Source: Chitinophagaceae bacterium
GTDB taxonomy: Bacteria; Bacteroidota; Bacteroidia; Chitinophagales; Chitinophagaceae
Assembly: GCA_023957575.1 (NCBI GenBank)
Contig: JAMLGU010000007.1
Location: 62,001-126,000, forward strand
Direction of reading: 5' to 3'
DNA: 64,000 nt
Shown: positions 1-9,832 of the stretch, in pieces
How the letters are laid out: every line of letters starts with the position of its first letter
How positions within the stretch are numbered: the stretch's first letter is position 1
The notes under the pieces: generated by a model
Database searches by the model: none
What the model saw: only the letters and a program-made list of their open reading frames with translations
What the model was told of the DNA's origin: nothing
Translations under genes and position numbers: made by a program

Positions 1-1133
1 ATTGAATTTCCTAATCCGACCAAAAGAACCGAAATAAGTATGACAATAATCCCCCAGACTACCGTTTTAAGGGTTTTGCGCGATACGCCTTTCCATTCAC
101 GTAATACAAGCCCCCACAGATTGGCAACTAAGATGATAAATGCCATGTGCAATATCCACGAACTGGGTCCGTTTCCTAACCTGCTTTCACCCATTCCGTA
201 AAAGAAAAACTGCAAAAACCAGGTAGTTCCTGCCAAAGCGCTGAAAATGATATTTTTAATAATCGGCGTTTTCAAATCCACATAATCACCATAGGTCTTA
301 TTACGAATATTGAGCAAAACACACCATATTAAATTAGTGGTAAGTCCTCCCCAAAGTATAATGATGTACGATACATTATTTTGAAATAAAAATTCACCCT
401 GACCCGGATTATTTGCTTTCCACAGGTTATTGGCTACATCAGCCATAGGTTTGGCAGCCTCAATACCAAAGTTAAAACAGGCGCTCAAAACTCCTGAAAT
501 AATAGCCACCAACAAACCCAGCCCGAATTTATATTCATCCTTTCCCGATAAATGGGTTTCTTCCAAATCGGAATTGGCGTGCTCGCTCAGTGCATGAGGA
601 TCTATTTCTTTCAGCTCCCCTTTGGCAGAGAGTTCTCTTTCCTTACCAACTCCTGCTATTCCGCTTATGACAATACCTAATATGCATACCGCCAGCCCCA
701 GCATGACTATCAAGCCCCAGTTGGTGGTTAGCAACATGCTGATGGTGTCTTTTCCTTCTGAAGGGTTAATCTGATAATAAACAGCAGGAATTAATGCGCC
801 AAAAACCATGCATAGCCCCAAAATGATGCTGCTGCCCAGCGATACGCCCAGATAACGCACGCCTAATCCGTAAGTAAGCCCGCCGATGCCCCACAATAAA
901 CCAAAAAGAAAGGCGAAACCGATAGTGGCATTATCTGCCTGGCGGATGATAGCCCAGAAATCGGGAATGGTGAGCCATGCCGCCACCGGTGGCACTATCA
1001 GCCATGAAAAAAGGCCGCCTACCAACCAATAACTTTCCCAAGCCCAGCCCTTTACTTTTTTGTAGGGAATGTAAAAACTACCGGAGGCAAAACCGCCTAT
1101 AAAGTGAAAGATAACACCGAAAATAGCATTCAT
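1..1133 (-). CDS. rhaT: L-rhamnose/H+ symporter RhaT, 3' end outside window
   Basis: Inner-membrane symporter for rhamnose-type sugars. The reading frame opens at the ATG at 1131-1133 and stays open to base 1, giving 377 codons with the C-terminus off the window. The N-terminus (FYIPYKKVKGWAWESYW, then two Gly and a hydrophobic helix) and the later WFLQFFFYGMG segment match my memory of E. coli RhaT closely. About ten hydrophobic helices can be counted. A charged loop around residues 175-210 is longer than in the E. coli protein (344 residues). No other rhamnose gene is visible; they may lie to the left. A palindrome with an overlapping -7 box lies upstream (1208-1230). Family assignment is strong; the substrate is inferred from the family. 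Confidence 0.88.
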   Translation of the reverse strand, partial: MNAIFGVIFHFIGGFASGSFYIPYKKVKGWAWESYWLVGGLFSWLIVPPVAAWLTIPDFWAIIRQADNATIGFAFLFGLLWGIGGLTYGLGVRYLGVSLGSSIILGLCMVFGALIPAVYYQINPSEGKDTISMLLTTNWGLIVMLGLAVCILGIVISGIAGVGKERELSAKGELKEIDPHALSEHANSDLEETHLSGKDEYKFGLGLLVAIISGVLSACFNFGIEAAKPMADVANNLWKANNPGQGEFLFQNNVSYIIILWGGLTTNLIWCVLLNIRNKTYGDYVDLKTPIIKNIIFSALAGTTWFLQFFFYGMGESRLGNGPSSWILHMAFIILVANLWGLVLREWKGVSRKTLKTVVWGIIVILISVLLVGLGNS

Positions 1134-1207
1134 TAGAAAATAATTCAAAAAGTAAGCAAATCAAACCGGCTGCTAAGTTAGGAGAAAAATTATTTTCAAA
1201 AAAAATT

Positions 1208-1230
1208 TATTTGTACTTTTTACAAATATA
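1208..1230 (-). promoter_or_regulatory. Palindromic operator overlapping a -7 box, upstream of rhaT
   Basis: A perfect inverted repeat with arms TATTTGTA and TACAAATA and a 5-base spacer occupies 1208-1228. On the minus strand the sequence TATATTTG (1223-1230) matches the Bacteroidetes -7 consensus TAnnTTTG and overlaps one arm. That would start transcription about 80 bases before the rhaT ATG. I see no clear -33 TTTG at the proper distance. A LacI- or GntR-type regulator binding here would block the promoter; the regulator is not identified. Confidence 0.45.
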
Positions 1231-1431
1231 TTTTTCAAAAGATGAAAATTGCTTTTCTGTAAAAATAGCTTAGGCATAAATAAATTAATTTAAAAGGCAT
1301 GAAAAGATAGGTGATTATTTGATTTAATTATTTTATTTGTCTTGGGTAAAACTAACACTTTGTAACTTAAACCGTAGATATCCATCCAAAAGGACAAACG
1401 CATCTATATACGCAAATAGATAATCATCATC

Positions 1432-1575
1432 TATCCCAGAGGGATAAAATTATTATTGAATAGGATTGAACCCTATTTTACAGAACCTCAAAGGGCGTGA
1501 AATGTCATCCCTACTGGATTTTGAACATTCCTACACGATTATTTATATTATGATATCAACCTTTTAGGCTTGTTT
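1432..1575. repeat. Intergenic block of short dyads, possible dispersed repeat
   Basis: This stretch contains the palindrome TATCCCAGAGGGATA (1432-1446), the dyad AATAGG...CCTATT just after it, and degenerate echoes such as CATCCCTACTGGAT. The pattern resembles dispersed intergenic repeats I recall from other Bacteroidetes genomes, built of short dyads around CCC/GGG cores. No second copy is visible in this window, so the dispersed nature is inference. Confidence 0.4.
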
Positions 1576-1882
1576 TCAGACTAAAAATTAGATGCGTTTA
1601 CCCCGATCCACCCAAGATGATGAATCCAGCTCACTACTTGCTTCAAATACTAAGGATAAATATCATGGCATTACGGAATGTGTTTTAGCAGGAATCCTTT
1701 ACATTGAATATGCCGGGCAAATAAAATCAATAGCTAAAAAGGAAAAAAGTTTTTCCGCTTCCATTGGGATAGGATTTTCAATAGATTGTTTAGTATGAAA
1801 AATATTTTTTTATGTATGACTTAATTATATATATATTTGTATTGTAAAATTGATAACACAAACACATCAACAGAATAAAAAT

Positions 1883-4000
1883 ATGAACTCGCTCACAAGC
1901 GCCATCAGACTTGCTCCATTCTTTGCGTTGATTTTTTTTGCTTTTTCATGTAAGAAAAGTGAAAAACCGGTCAAAGTTGATAACTTTCTTACAGTTTCAA
2001 AAACCGAAATCCTTGTAAAATCTTCAGACAGTTTTAAGGACACCATTACCATATCATCCAATCAAAACTGGAGAATTACCGGCCTGCCCGACTGGATCAC
2101 TGCCTCGGCGAGTCAAGGCACCGGAAATATGATGGTGGTTTTATCCATTTCAGCCAATTCGTCAAATACATCAAGAGAAGTTACTTTTAAAATTGCCATC
2201 CAGGGTATAGAAAAAACAATCCATGTTAGTCAGCCTGCCTTGGTCATTGATACTTCGCAGCCCATAACCGTCACCCAGACAGGCAACTATCTGGATGTTT
2301 CAGAAAGCCCTGCTTATTTATCTTTTCCGGGTGGCAGTGCTTTTGACTTTGCTGCAGGCCAGTCGTTTTCCATATCTATGAAGATGAAAACCACTTATCA
2401 ACCAAGTGGAAATGAAAGAATCATCAAAGCCCGAAATGGTACCGGCGCCGGTTATGAAATTATTTCCAGTACAACGGGTCAAATGGGTTTGAACGTTACT
2501 ACTACTGACGGCGAAGGGTTGGGGTCAAAATACGGAACCACAAATGTTTATGACGGAAAATGGCACCATGTGGTAGCCGTATTTGATGCTGCTGCCAAAA
2601 AATCATTTTTTTATATTGATGGCAAAACAGAAGGCGAATGGGACCACAGTGGCGGGCGTTATGCCTCAGTTACAGCCAGAAGTTCAATTCTTTTTGGTGT
2701 AAATGATGAGAGTGGTACGGCCCCATTCAGAGGATTTTTTGATGATGTCAAATTCTGGAGAAAAGCGTTATCGAAAACCGAAGTGTATGCAGATGCCGCT
2801 AATACAAAAATAAATGGCGCCTTTGATGGCCTGATCAGTTGGTGGAATTTTGAAAATGGTAATACACAAAATACATCCGACTCTTCCAATACCATTAGCG
2901 GCACACTTAGAAACGGAGCCAGGTTAAGTCAGTTTCCGGCATCGACCCAGAGCAGAATACCTGTATATATTTCGGGTACCGAAGGTTATATGAATTTCAG
3001 AATACCTGCCATCATTAAAGCGCCAAATGGCAATCTGCTGGCCTTTGCGGACGGAAGGGTAAATACAACAGCCGATTTCGGTAATGTGGACATTGTAATG
3101 AAAAAAAGTAGTGATGGCGGGAAAACCTGGTCGCCGCTAAAGGTGATTGCCGACAATGGGGACTTGCAAGCCAGTAATTCGGCTCCTGTAGTGGATATGA
3201 CAGACCCTGCCTATCCGAATGGTAGAATTTTCGTTTTTTACAACACTGGTAACATGCCCGAAGGTGATGTAAGAAATGGTAATGGCGAAAGAAGAGTATG
3301 GTACAAAACCTCTACCGATAATGGAGAGACATGGTCGTACGCCGTTGAAATAACATCGCAGGTGAAATCAGCGACCTGGCGTACTTATGCCAACACACCC
3401 GGCCATGCCATGCAGTTTACACAAGGTATTTACCGAGGCAGAATATACGTGGCTGCCAATCACAACGAAGGACCTCCGCAAAGCGGTAATGCAGATTATC
3501 AGACGCACGGGTTCTATACCGATGATCATGGTGCCAGTTTCCACCTAAGCGATAATATTAGTATCAAAGGGAGCAACGAAGCCATTGCCGCAGAACTGTC
3601 TGACAATCGCCTGATGATGAATATCAGAAATCAGGGGGGGAATCCTCGTTCCAGAATTGTAGCCATCAGTAACAATGGCGGACAAACCTGGGCATCTGAG
3701 AAATATGATCCAAATCTACCGGATCCGGTCTGTCAGGGCAGTTTATTAAACATAGGTTTTCAAAACAATAAGGCGTTGTTGGCTTTCAGTAATAACAATA
3801 ACACTACCACACGACAAAATCTGACGCTCAGGATTAGTCTTGACGAAGGCAACTCCTGGACAAAAAGTTTTTTAGTGGACTACGATGGATCAAGTACTGC
3901 CTATTCTGACTTAGTTATGATGGATGCCAATAAAGTAGGTGTCTTGTACGAAAGGTGTGGCACTACCGAGATTACGTTTACCGTAATTGACTGGCAGTAA
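1883..4000 (+). CDS. Sialidase lipoprotein (BACON - LamG-like - GH33)
   Basis: Exported exo-sialidase that would remove terminal sialic acids from host or environmental glycans. From the ATG at 1883 it has 705 residues; a TTG 33 bases upstream is in frame, but the ATG places the lipoprotein signal correctly (hydrophobic stretch ending FFAFSC, Cys about residue 23). Residues about 35-120 look like a BACON domain. Residues about 140-345 look like a concanavalin/LamG-type domain (WHHVVAVFD, a later WWNFENG). The catalytic domain starts near residue 356 with the sialidase FRIP motif (NFRIPAIIKAPNGNLLAF). Four Asp-box repeats follow (SSDGGKTWS, STDNGETWS, SNNGGQTWA, SLDEGNSWT). Monocistronic, convergent with corA. 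Sialidase assignment is strong; bond specificity is not visible. Confidence 0.88.
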   Translation: MNSLTSAIRLAPFFALIFFAFSCKKSEKPVKVDNFLTVSKTEILVKSSDSFKDTITISSNQNWRITGLPDWITASASQGTGNMMVVLSISANSSNTSREVTFKIAIQGIEKTIHVSQPALVIDTSQPITVTQTGNYLDVSESPAYLSFPGGSAFDFAAGQSFSISMKMKTTYQPSGNERIIKARNGTGAGYEIISSTTGQMGLNVTTTDGEGLGSKYGTTNVYDGKWHHVVAVFDAAAKKSFFYIDGKTEGEWDHSGGRYASVTARSSILFGVNDESGTAPFRGFFDDVKFWRKALSKTEVYADAANTKINGAFDGLISWWNFENGNTQNTSDSSNTISGTLRNGARLSQFPASTQSRIPVYISGTEGYMNFRIPAIIKAPNGNLLAFADGRVNTTADFGNVDIVMKKSSDGGKTWSPLKVIADNGDLQASNSAPVVDMTDPAYPNGRIFVFYNTGNMPEGDVRNGNGERRVWYKTSTDNGETWSYAVEITSQVKSATWRTYANTPGHAMQFTQGIYRGRIYVAANHNEGPPQSGNADYQTHGFYTDDHGASFHLSDNISIKGSNEAIAAELSDNRLMMNIRNQGGNPRSRIVAISNNGGQTWASEKYDPNLPDPVCQGSLLNIGFQNNKALLAFSNNNNTTTRQNLTLRISLDEGNSWTKSFLVDYDGSSTAYSDLVMMDANKVGVLYERCGTTEITFTVIDWQ

Positions 4001-4126
4001 ATTTTAAAATGTAGAAAACCGGTTTATGGGAAATAATAATCGTTCATATTTTTTTAATCAAATAAAATGTGAGGGATTACCCTTTGGATGTTGATTATCC
4101 TTGGAACAAAAGCAATTGGATAGATT

Positions 4127-5236
4127 TTAAAACCATTTCTTCCTTTTAAAAACAGAGAGCATCCATAATGGAATAATAAGCATAACGCCTACAGCAATCC
4201 AAAATCCCCATTGATGGCTGGTAAGTGGGATAACATTAAAGTTCATGCCAAAGATGCCGCCTATTACCGTAGCCGGGGCCAATAGGCAAGTAACAATAGC
4301 CATTACCTTCATCACCTCATTTAGTTTCAGATTTACATTATTGATGTATAAATCCTGCATACCCATTATCATATCACGATAGTTGTCCACCAGGTCTATT
4401 GCCTGCAAACTATGGTCATATACATCTTTGTAATAACGGGTGTATTCATCGGTGAGCAGGTCATTTTCACTTTTGATAATATTGGCAATCAAATCTCGAA
4501 CAGGAAAAATATTTCGTTTCAACACTATAAGTTCTTTGCGCAAAAGGTTGATTGTTGCCAGCGCACGTTTATTAGTTGTGCTTCTTACGATGGTTTCCTC
4601 CATATCTTCTATGGCATCGCCTAATTGCTCCATCACTAAAAAATAATGGTCAACAATAGCATCAATCAAGGTATAATAAAGATAGTCGGCCTTTTTTGTT
4701 CGTGTTTTACTGGTGGGCAATTTGAGCCTTCCGCGCAATGCTTTAAACACATCTTTATCTGCATCTTCCTGAAAGGTGATTACAAAATTATTGCCCAACA
4801 CAAGGCTTATCTGCTCCTGCTCAATGCTTTTTGATTCTTTGTTGAAGTACATCATGTTCATCAGGCTAAACAATATGTCATCAATCTCATCCATCTTCGG
4901 ACGTTGGTTGATGCTGAGTACATCTTCCACTAAAAGAGGATGGATTCCAAATCCTTCGCCTATTTTTTCCACATCTATTTTGCGTAAGCCATCTACATTA
5001 ATCCAAATAATTTTTTCCGAATTTCTTAAATGTAACACTTCATCCACACTCAGGTTGTTCTTTTCATCAATTGCATTTTTATCATAAATAAAAGCGCTGA
5101 TATTCACCCGGGTAGCTTCTTCCCTCACCGGAATAATCGTTGGATTTACTACCAGTATTTCTCTTGTCCTTTCGGTACCAAAGAGTTCCAACGGATTAAG
5201 TATATATCGTAAATATTTTTCGGTTTGCGAATTCAT
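4127..5236 (-). CDS. corA: CorA family magnesium/cobalt transporter
   Basis: Inner-membrane channel for Mg2+ (and Co2+/Ni2+), 369 residues, within the normal CorA range. The large N-terminal cytoplasmic part is followed by two C-terminal transmembrane helices. The signature GMNF lies between them (IFGMNFNVIPL, about residues 328-338). The C-terminus FKRKKWF is basic and cytoplasmic, as in the family. It lies just downstream of kdsB on the same strand with a 63-base gap, so co-transcription is possible. Confidence 0.93.
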   Translation of the reverse strand: MNSQTEKYLRYILNPLELFGTERTREILVVNPTIIPVREEATRVNISAFIYDKNAIDEKNNLSVDEVLHLRNSEKIIWINVDGLRKIDVEKIGEGFGIHPLLVEDVLSINQRPKMDEIDDILFSLMNMMYFNKESKSIEQEQISLVLGNNFVITFQEDADKDVFKALRGRLKLPTSKTRTKKADYLYYTLIDAIVDHYFLVMEQLGDAIEDMEETIVRSTTNKRALATINLLRKELIVLKRNIFPVRDLIANIIKSENDLLTDEYTRYYKDVYDHSLQAIDLVDNYRDMIMGMQDLYINNVNLKLNEVMKVMAIVTCLLAPATVIGGIFGMNFNVIPLTSHQWGFWIAVGVMLIIPLWMLSVFKRKKWF

Positions 5237-5299
5237 AGCGGAAAGATAATAAAAAGGTATGTTTTCTGCCTTTCTTTTCCATTCTCAGATATTTTGTAA

Positions 5300-6031
5300 T
5301 TATTGGGTTTCTAACAATTTTGCAGCTTGTATTAAATCTTCAGGAGTGTCAATTGCGATATTTTTATACGTTGTTTCAGCCATATAAATATCTACGCCGT
5401 TCTCCAAAAACCTTAATTGTTCCAATTTTTCGATTTTTTCCAGGTCGGTCTGAGGCCATTGGGTAAAAGCTAATAAAGTATCTTTTCTAAAGGCATAAAC
5501 ACCCACATGGAGAAAATAATCGGTTGAAAAACTTTCATCTCGCTGATAAGGGATTTTGCTTCGGCTGAAATACAATGCTTTGCCAAACTTGTTGGTAACC
5601 ACTTTTACCATATTTGGATTTTGTGCATCGTCTCTATTTTCAAATTTGCGTTTGAGCGATGCTACCTGTACATCTTCATTGTCAAATAACCTTACCAACT
5701 TCTCCAGAGGTTCGTGCCGGATAAACGGCTCATCACCCTGTACATTTACCACCACATCTACATCCAAATCCTGAACGGCTTCGGCAATACGGTCGGTTCC
5801 GCTCTCGTGTTGCCCGATGCTCATAATCGCCTTTCCGCCACGGCTGATAATTTCATTGAAAATAATATCACTATCCGTTACCACAAATACATCGTCAAAC
5901 AAACCGCTGCTTTTTGCAGCATCATAAGTGTGGCATATTACTGGTTTATCTCCCAATAGCTGCATCAGCTTGGCAGGAAAACGGGTAGCCGCATATCGAG
6001 CCGGAATAACCGAAATTACTTTCTTTTTCAT
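5300..6031 (-). CDS. kdsB: 3-deoxy-manno-octulosonate cytidylyltransferase
   Basis: Cytoplasmic enzyme that joins CTP and KDO to make CMP-KDO for the inner core of lipopolysaccharide. 243 residues, normal for KdsB. The N-terminus carries the nucleotidyltransferase signature [15 protein letters not shown], followed by GSGTDR-like [10 protein letters not shown] and [12 protein letters not shown]. Near the C-terminus [16 protein letters not shown] and the IDTPEDL segment are typical of the family. Its presence marks an outer-membrane organism. Neighbours are corA downstream and a lipoprotein upstream; neither is functionally linked in an obvious way. Confidence 0.95.
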   Translation of the reverse strand: MKKKVISVIPARYAATRFPAKLMQLLGDKPVICHTYDAAKSSGLFDDVFVVTDSDIIFNEIISRGGKAIMSIGQHESGTDRIAEAVQDLDVDVVVNVQGDEPFIRHEPLEKLVRLFDNEDVQVASLKRKFENRDDAQNPNMVKVVTNKFGKALYFSRSKIPYQRDESFSTDYFLHVGVYAFRKDTLLAFTQWPQTDLEKIEKLEQLRFLENGVDIYMAETTYKNIAIDTPEDLIQAAKLLETQ

Positions 6032-6188
6032 AGCTCAAAAGTAGGAAAAGAAAAATTATACCATCCATCAAAAAGAAATTAAAAATCAGGCAGCAGACAC
6101 CTATTATATTAATAGTACTTAAAGCACGCTGCTATTATCACCTAACGGAGTTATTCACACATAGTTGACGGCTGTTTTTATTTCAAAT

Positions 6189-7799
6189 TTATCTTCCACC
6201 TCCCGGGCCTCCTCCAGTACCTCCACCAGGTCCGGCACTACCGCCTGCTGCTGTCACCATGGATGAGGTTGTAAAAGTAGTGCTTTTGGTAGCACCGGTG
6301 CGTAAGTATGTACCACTGGTATATAATCCGTTAAAAGATACTCCATCCGTAACGGAACCGCCTGTATAAACATCATAAGAAGTACTGGCTTTCAACTTAG
6401 GACTTGAGAATAACAGGGTCGCATAGGTTCGCGGAACCATAAAGGTGAGCGCCTCCTCTGTTTTATCAGAAGATTCAATATGCACAATCTGATTAACAGT
6501 TCCTCCACCAAGCCTTACCGACCTCTGAGTGCAGACATTGGCTGTGGGCATACTGGTTGCCCCTCCTATACCCACTAATATCCCTCCGGTAATTTTAAAG
6601 GTATTATTATCGCAGTCGAAACCCTCCTCCGGAGCACCCGAGCCTACCGAAATGATAACACCACCTGTTACTGTTAGTGTCCCGTTAGAATCAATCCCAT
6701 CATTATTGCTGCTATACACATACAGGTTACCCCCATTTAAATAAATAGCTTTACCTGCATTTAGTCCGTCATCATAGGTCTTGATATTGAACGTTCCTGC
6801 ATTAATCGTTAAGGTACTCTTGCTCTCAATCCCTTCTCCAGAGGTAGTTGTGATATTAAATTTACCTCCATTGATTGTAATATAAGGGTCAATCGTATTG
6901 TCTGTTTCATAAGAGGCTTGAAAGCCGTCATCAACAGATTTAATAGTAATATCGCCGTTATTGATAACGATATACCCCTCCTCACATTCTATACCATCAT
7001 TTGATGAAGTTATATTAATAGTACCGCCATCCACAATAAAAGCATCATTGGTATGAAAACCGTCCTTTACAGCCCCGGTAATATTAAAGTTGCCACTTTG
7101 TACACGGATATAATCATCACTTGCAATAGCATGTTGGTGATTACCCTTTACATTTAGGGTACCCTTCCCACTAAATATCAACTGCCCTTCACTAAAAAAC
7201 GTTCCTTTACTATCCTCAGAACTATTGGTGGGATACGATGGGCTATCTGCCAATGAATTGGTTGTATTATCAGCCACCACCACAAATACTCTTTTTTTGG
7301 ACTGGATATTGATGGCAGGTCCGTTAGTATTAGTAATTGAAGTCCCCTTTAATGTAAGCTGAAATTTATTATCACTATAAATTTTTATGGAACCATTAGT
7401 AGTTGTTCCCGAAATTTCATAAGCCACGGCTTTTGCGGTAGAGGTAATAGTAATTATATCTCCATTTTGACTAATAGTAACTCCCTTAGACGAAAGTGGA
7501 TTTGATATCACTGTAGGAGTACCAAATGCAATAGACACGATATTAGTAAAGGATGAATTCTCTATCAAATCATCGGCATTGTAGGAGCTATCTTTGCTGC
7601 CTTCCGCAGAAGTGGAAACGGTAGAAGTATCCCTAATAGCGATACTATTGGCTGTAGAGGGGGTAGTAGTTTCATTTGAAATATCAGTTTTCGAAAAATC
7701 GTTTTTCTTTGAACAAGATGTACATATTATTATTGAAAATATAAACAAAACTATACTTAGAATTACTTGTTCATTTTTGTAAAAACACTTATGTTTCAT
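6189..7799 (-). CDS. Cthe_2159-type carbohydrate-binding lipoprotein
   Basis: Predicted outer-membrane lipoprotein of 536 residues. The signal is a hydrophobic helix ending [10 protein letters not shown], with the lipid-anchored Cys near residue 29. Most of the chain is a run of short Gly/Asn/Asp-rich strands of the form 'G.FNI', 'DGI', 'GI..' ([35 protein letters not shown]), which is the pattern of right-handed beta-helix proteins of the DUF4353/Cthe_2159 family. The Clostridium member of that family binds acidic pectic sugars. The C-terminus is a Gly/Pro tail ([11 protein letters not shown]). A LytS/LytTR pair sits directly upstream on the same strand, 102 bases away, and may control it. 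Family call good; ligand unknown. Confidence 0.75.
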   Translation of the reverse strand: MKHKCFYKNEQVILSIVLFIFSIIICTSCSKKNDFSKTDISNETTTPSTANSIAIRDTSTVSTSAEGSKDSSYNADDLIENSSFTNIVSIAFGTPTVISNPLSSKGVTISQNGDIITITSTAKAVAYEISGTTTNGSIKIYSDNKFQLTLKGTSITNTNGPAINIQSKKRVFVVVADNTTNSLADSPSYPTNSSEDSKGTFFSEGQLIFSGKGTLNVKGNHQHAIASDDYIRVQSGNFNITGAVKDGFHTNDAFIVDGGTINITSSNDGIECEEGYIVINNGDITIKSVDDGFQASYETDNTIDPYITINGGKFNITTTSGEGIESKSTLTINAGTFNIKTYDDGLNAGKAIYLNGGNLYVYSSNNDGIDSNGTLTVTGGVIISVGSGAPEEGFDCDNNTFKITGGILVGIGGATSMPTANVCTQRSVRLGGGTVNQIVHIESSDKTEEALTFMVPRTYATLLFSSPKLKASTSYDVYTGGSVTDGVSFNGLYTSGTYLRTGATKSTTFTTSSMVTAAGGSAGPGGGTGGGPGGGR

Positions 7800-7901
7800 A
7801 TACCTTTTTTTTAGTTAGTTCAAAATTAAAAAACAAAAAATATAAATTAAAACCAAATAGGTGAACCCGAAAATTGTATCGGTTAAACCCTTAAATAAAT
7901 G

Positions 7902-8600
7902 TTAAGCCTTCTTAGTCCATGAGGTGAGTGATGAGGCATATTTTTCACTAACGGGAAGCGTTAATTGATGGGTTAAAATGATTTTTCGACCCGAGACGGA
8001 AATGATAGATTTGATGGCAACTATGTAACTTCGATGAATACGAAAAAACTGGTCTTTGGGAAGGATTTCAGATATTTTCTTTAATGTCATTAACGTCAAT
8101 ATGGGTTTAGCGTCAACTAAATGAATTTTGATATAATCATCCAAACTTTCAATATAAATAATATTCCCAAAATCAATTTTTGCCATTCGGTATTCTGAAT
8201 ACACAAAAAGATATGTGGCTTTACCTGAAACAGCCTGAGCCCTTATTTGAAAAAGCACTTTTTGAACCGCCTTATCAAATCGTTCAAAACTAAATGGTTT
8301 CAGCAGGTAATCCACCGCTTCCAGTTCAAACCCTTCAAGTGCATACTGTTTATAGGCCGTTGTAAAAATAACCATAGGTTTAATTTGTATGTTTTTCACA
8401 AGAGTAATACCATCCATATCGGGCATATCAATATCCACAAGCAACAGGTCTGCATCATTTTGATTTATATATTCCAACCCGGCAGTTGCATTGTCAAAGG
8501 TTTGTATCAATTCTATTGCGCTACATTGTGTACAATAAAACTTTATTACTTCCAAAGCCAGTGGCTCATCATCAATGGCAATTGCTTTAATCTTCATCAT
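7902..8600 (-). CDS. LytTR-family response regulator
   Basis: Two-component response regulator of 232 residues. The N-terminal receiver domain (about residues 1-120) shows the acidic pair in AIDDEP, the phospho-acceptor Asp in LLVDIDMPDMDG, the Thr in VIFTTAY and the Lys in YLLKPFSF. The C-terminal LytTR DNA-binding domain (about 130-228) shows IIYIESLDDYIKIH and FFRIHRSYIV. Its start overlaps the stop of the histidine kinase by 4 bases, so the pair is translated together. A likely target is the beta-helix lipoprotein gene just downstream, by position only. Confidence 0.93.
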   Translation of the reverse strand: MMKIKAIAIDDEPLALEVIKFYCTQCSAIELIQTFDNATAGLEYINQNDADLLLVDIDMPDMDGITLVKNIQIKPMVIFTTAYKQYALEGFELEAVDYLLKPFSFERFDKAVQKVLFQIRAQAVSGKATYLFVYSEYRMAKIDFGNIIYIESLDDYIKIHLVDAKPILTLMTLKKISEILPKDQFFRIHRSYIVAIKSIISVSGRKIILTHQLTLPVSEKYASSLTSWTKKA

Positions 8601-9757
8601 TTTTGTGTCTGTTTTAATGGCTGAAAATGCCTAAGGGTTAGAAAGACGGAATACATTCCATCACTTTCGCTTATTTGTAAATGATGCTTATCCGGATAAA
8701 GTAGTTCCAGCCTTTGTTTGGCATTTTGTAGCCCAATGCCATTACGGCTACTTTCTCCATTCATTTTATTAATGGTATTTCGTGTTTCAAGAATGATTTC
8801 CCTATCAATTATCAGAATGTTTATTACGATTTGCGATGGAATTATATTACTGACCCCGTGTTTAAAGGTGTTTTCAATAAAAGACATTAGGATTAATGGC
8901 GCTACCTTTGTATTTGCATAATTCCCTTTTAGAGAAAATTCAATTTTTACATTTTTTCCTAGCCTTAGTTTTTGTAGTTCAATATAATCTTTGATGCAGG
9001 CTATTTCCCTTTCCACAGGCACATAATCTTCTTCCGATTTATCTGTAATATACCTCATCATATTAGACAGCCATAATATCCCCGAGGCTGTATTTTCGCT
9101 TTTGGCAATGGCAAGGGCATAAATATTATTGAGTGTATTGAACAAAAAATGCGGGCTTATTTGAGATTTCAGAAAGGCAAGCTCGGCCTTAACTTTTTGG
9201 GTTTCTATCAATGACTTGTTTTTTTCGGTAATACGCCATTGTGCTACCAATACAATCAAACCACTCCCTGCCATAGCCATTAAAAAAAGAACAAGACTTA
9301 TTAAATCAAATCTTAAAGGTGAAGGTGGTTTAGGCCGTCCCCTTTCAACGCTCCGAAACGGTGGTGAATCGCTTCTCCTTTGGATATCCAGATTTTGCAA
9401 TCCGTTCTCCAACTTTCCTTCCAATTGATTGGCATGCATTTTATGCGCCTCTTGCACAATCCTTTCAAAAGGTTTTAGATAAAAACAAGCTACAAATAAT
9501 ACAATTACAATGCAGCTAAAGGCAAAATACCTTTTCTTTAAAAAAAAATAGGGCATCAATACATACATATTGACGTAAAACAGCACGGCAAAAAAAAGTG
9601 CAAAAAATAAAAACGAGGGTAATAAAATAATAGGGATTCCGCTATTACTGAAATTTTCTTTATCAAATACAAATGCGCCAATAAAAAGTAAAAAAAGCAG
9701 CCAACTGCCAATATGAATATATATACTTACACCTTTACTTTTCATAATAATCTGCAC
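8597..9757 (-). CDS. LytS-type sensor histidine kinase (His_kinase family)
   Basis: Inner-membrane sensor kinase of 386 residues. The N-terminal half has about four hydrophobic helices with a Pro/Arg-rich segment (about residues 126-145) between helices three and four. The kinase core begins around residue 190 with the phospho-acceptor segment LKSQISPHFLFNTLNN, where His is the autophosphorylation site of the PF06580 family. The ATP-binding domain follows, with an N box at SFIENTFKHGV and a glycine box at NGIGLQNAKQRL. It overlaps the LytTR regulator by 4 bases. The ATG at 9745 is an alternative start. Confidence 0.92.
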   Translation of the reverse strand: MQIIMKSKGVSIYIHIGSWLLFLLFIGAFVFDKENFSNSGIPIILLPSFLFFALFFAVLFYVNMYVLMPYFFLKKRYFAFSCIVIVLFVACFYLKPFERIVQEAHKMHANQLEGKLENGLQNLDIQRRSDSPPFRSVERGRPKPPSPLRFDLISLVLFLMAMAGSGLIVLVAQWRITEKNKSLIETQKVKAELAFLKSQISPHFLFNTLNNIYALAIAKSENTASGILWLSNMMRYITDKSEEDYVPVEREIACIKDYIELQKLRLGKNVKIEFSLKGNYANTKVAPLILMSFIENTFKHGVSNIIPSQIVINILIIDREIILETRNTINKMNGESSRNGIGLQNAKQRLELLYPDKHHLQISESDGMYSVFLTLRHFQPLKQTQK

Positions 9758-9832
9758 CTCTTATGCAATTTATTTGATTTCCCAGAAAAAAACATAACAC
9801 TCACATATATTATTTACAAATATTATATATAA

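Larger units (their letters stand above)
1134..1882. other. Gene-free AT-rich region between rhaT and sialidase
   Basis: No supported gene. It holds the rhaT operator (1208-1230), a block of small dyads at 1432-1575 and a possible promoter for the sialidase: TATATTTG at 1832-1839 on the plus strand matches TAnnTTTG, 44 bases before the ATG. The 68-codon open frame at 1592-1798 has no recognisable domain and I do not call it. Confidence 0.6.

Noticed and set aside
1592..1798. 68-codon open frame before the sialidase gene
   Set aside because: No recognisable domain, no clear ribosome site, within a region of short dyads; judged chance.
1850..1882. TTG start for the sialidase
   Set aside because: Would add 11 polar residues before the lipoprotein signal; the ATG at 1883 fits better.
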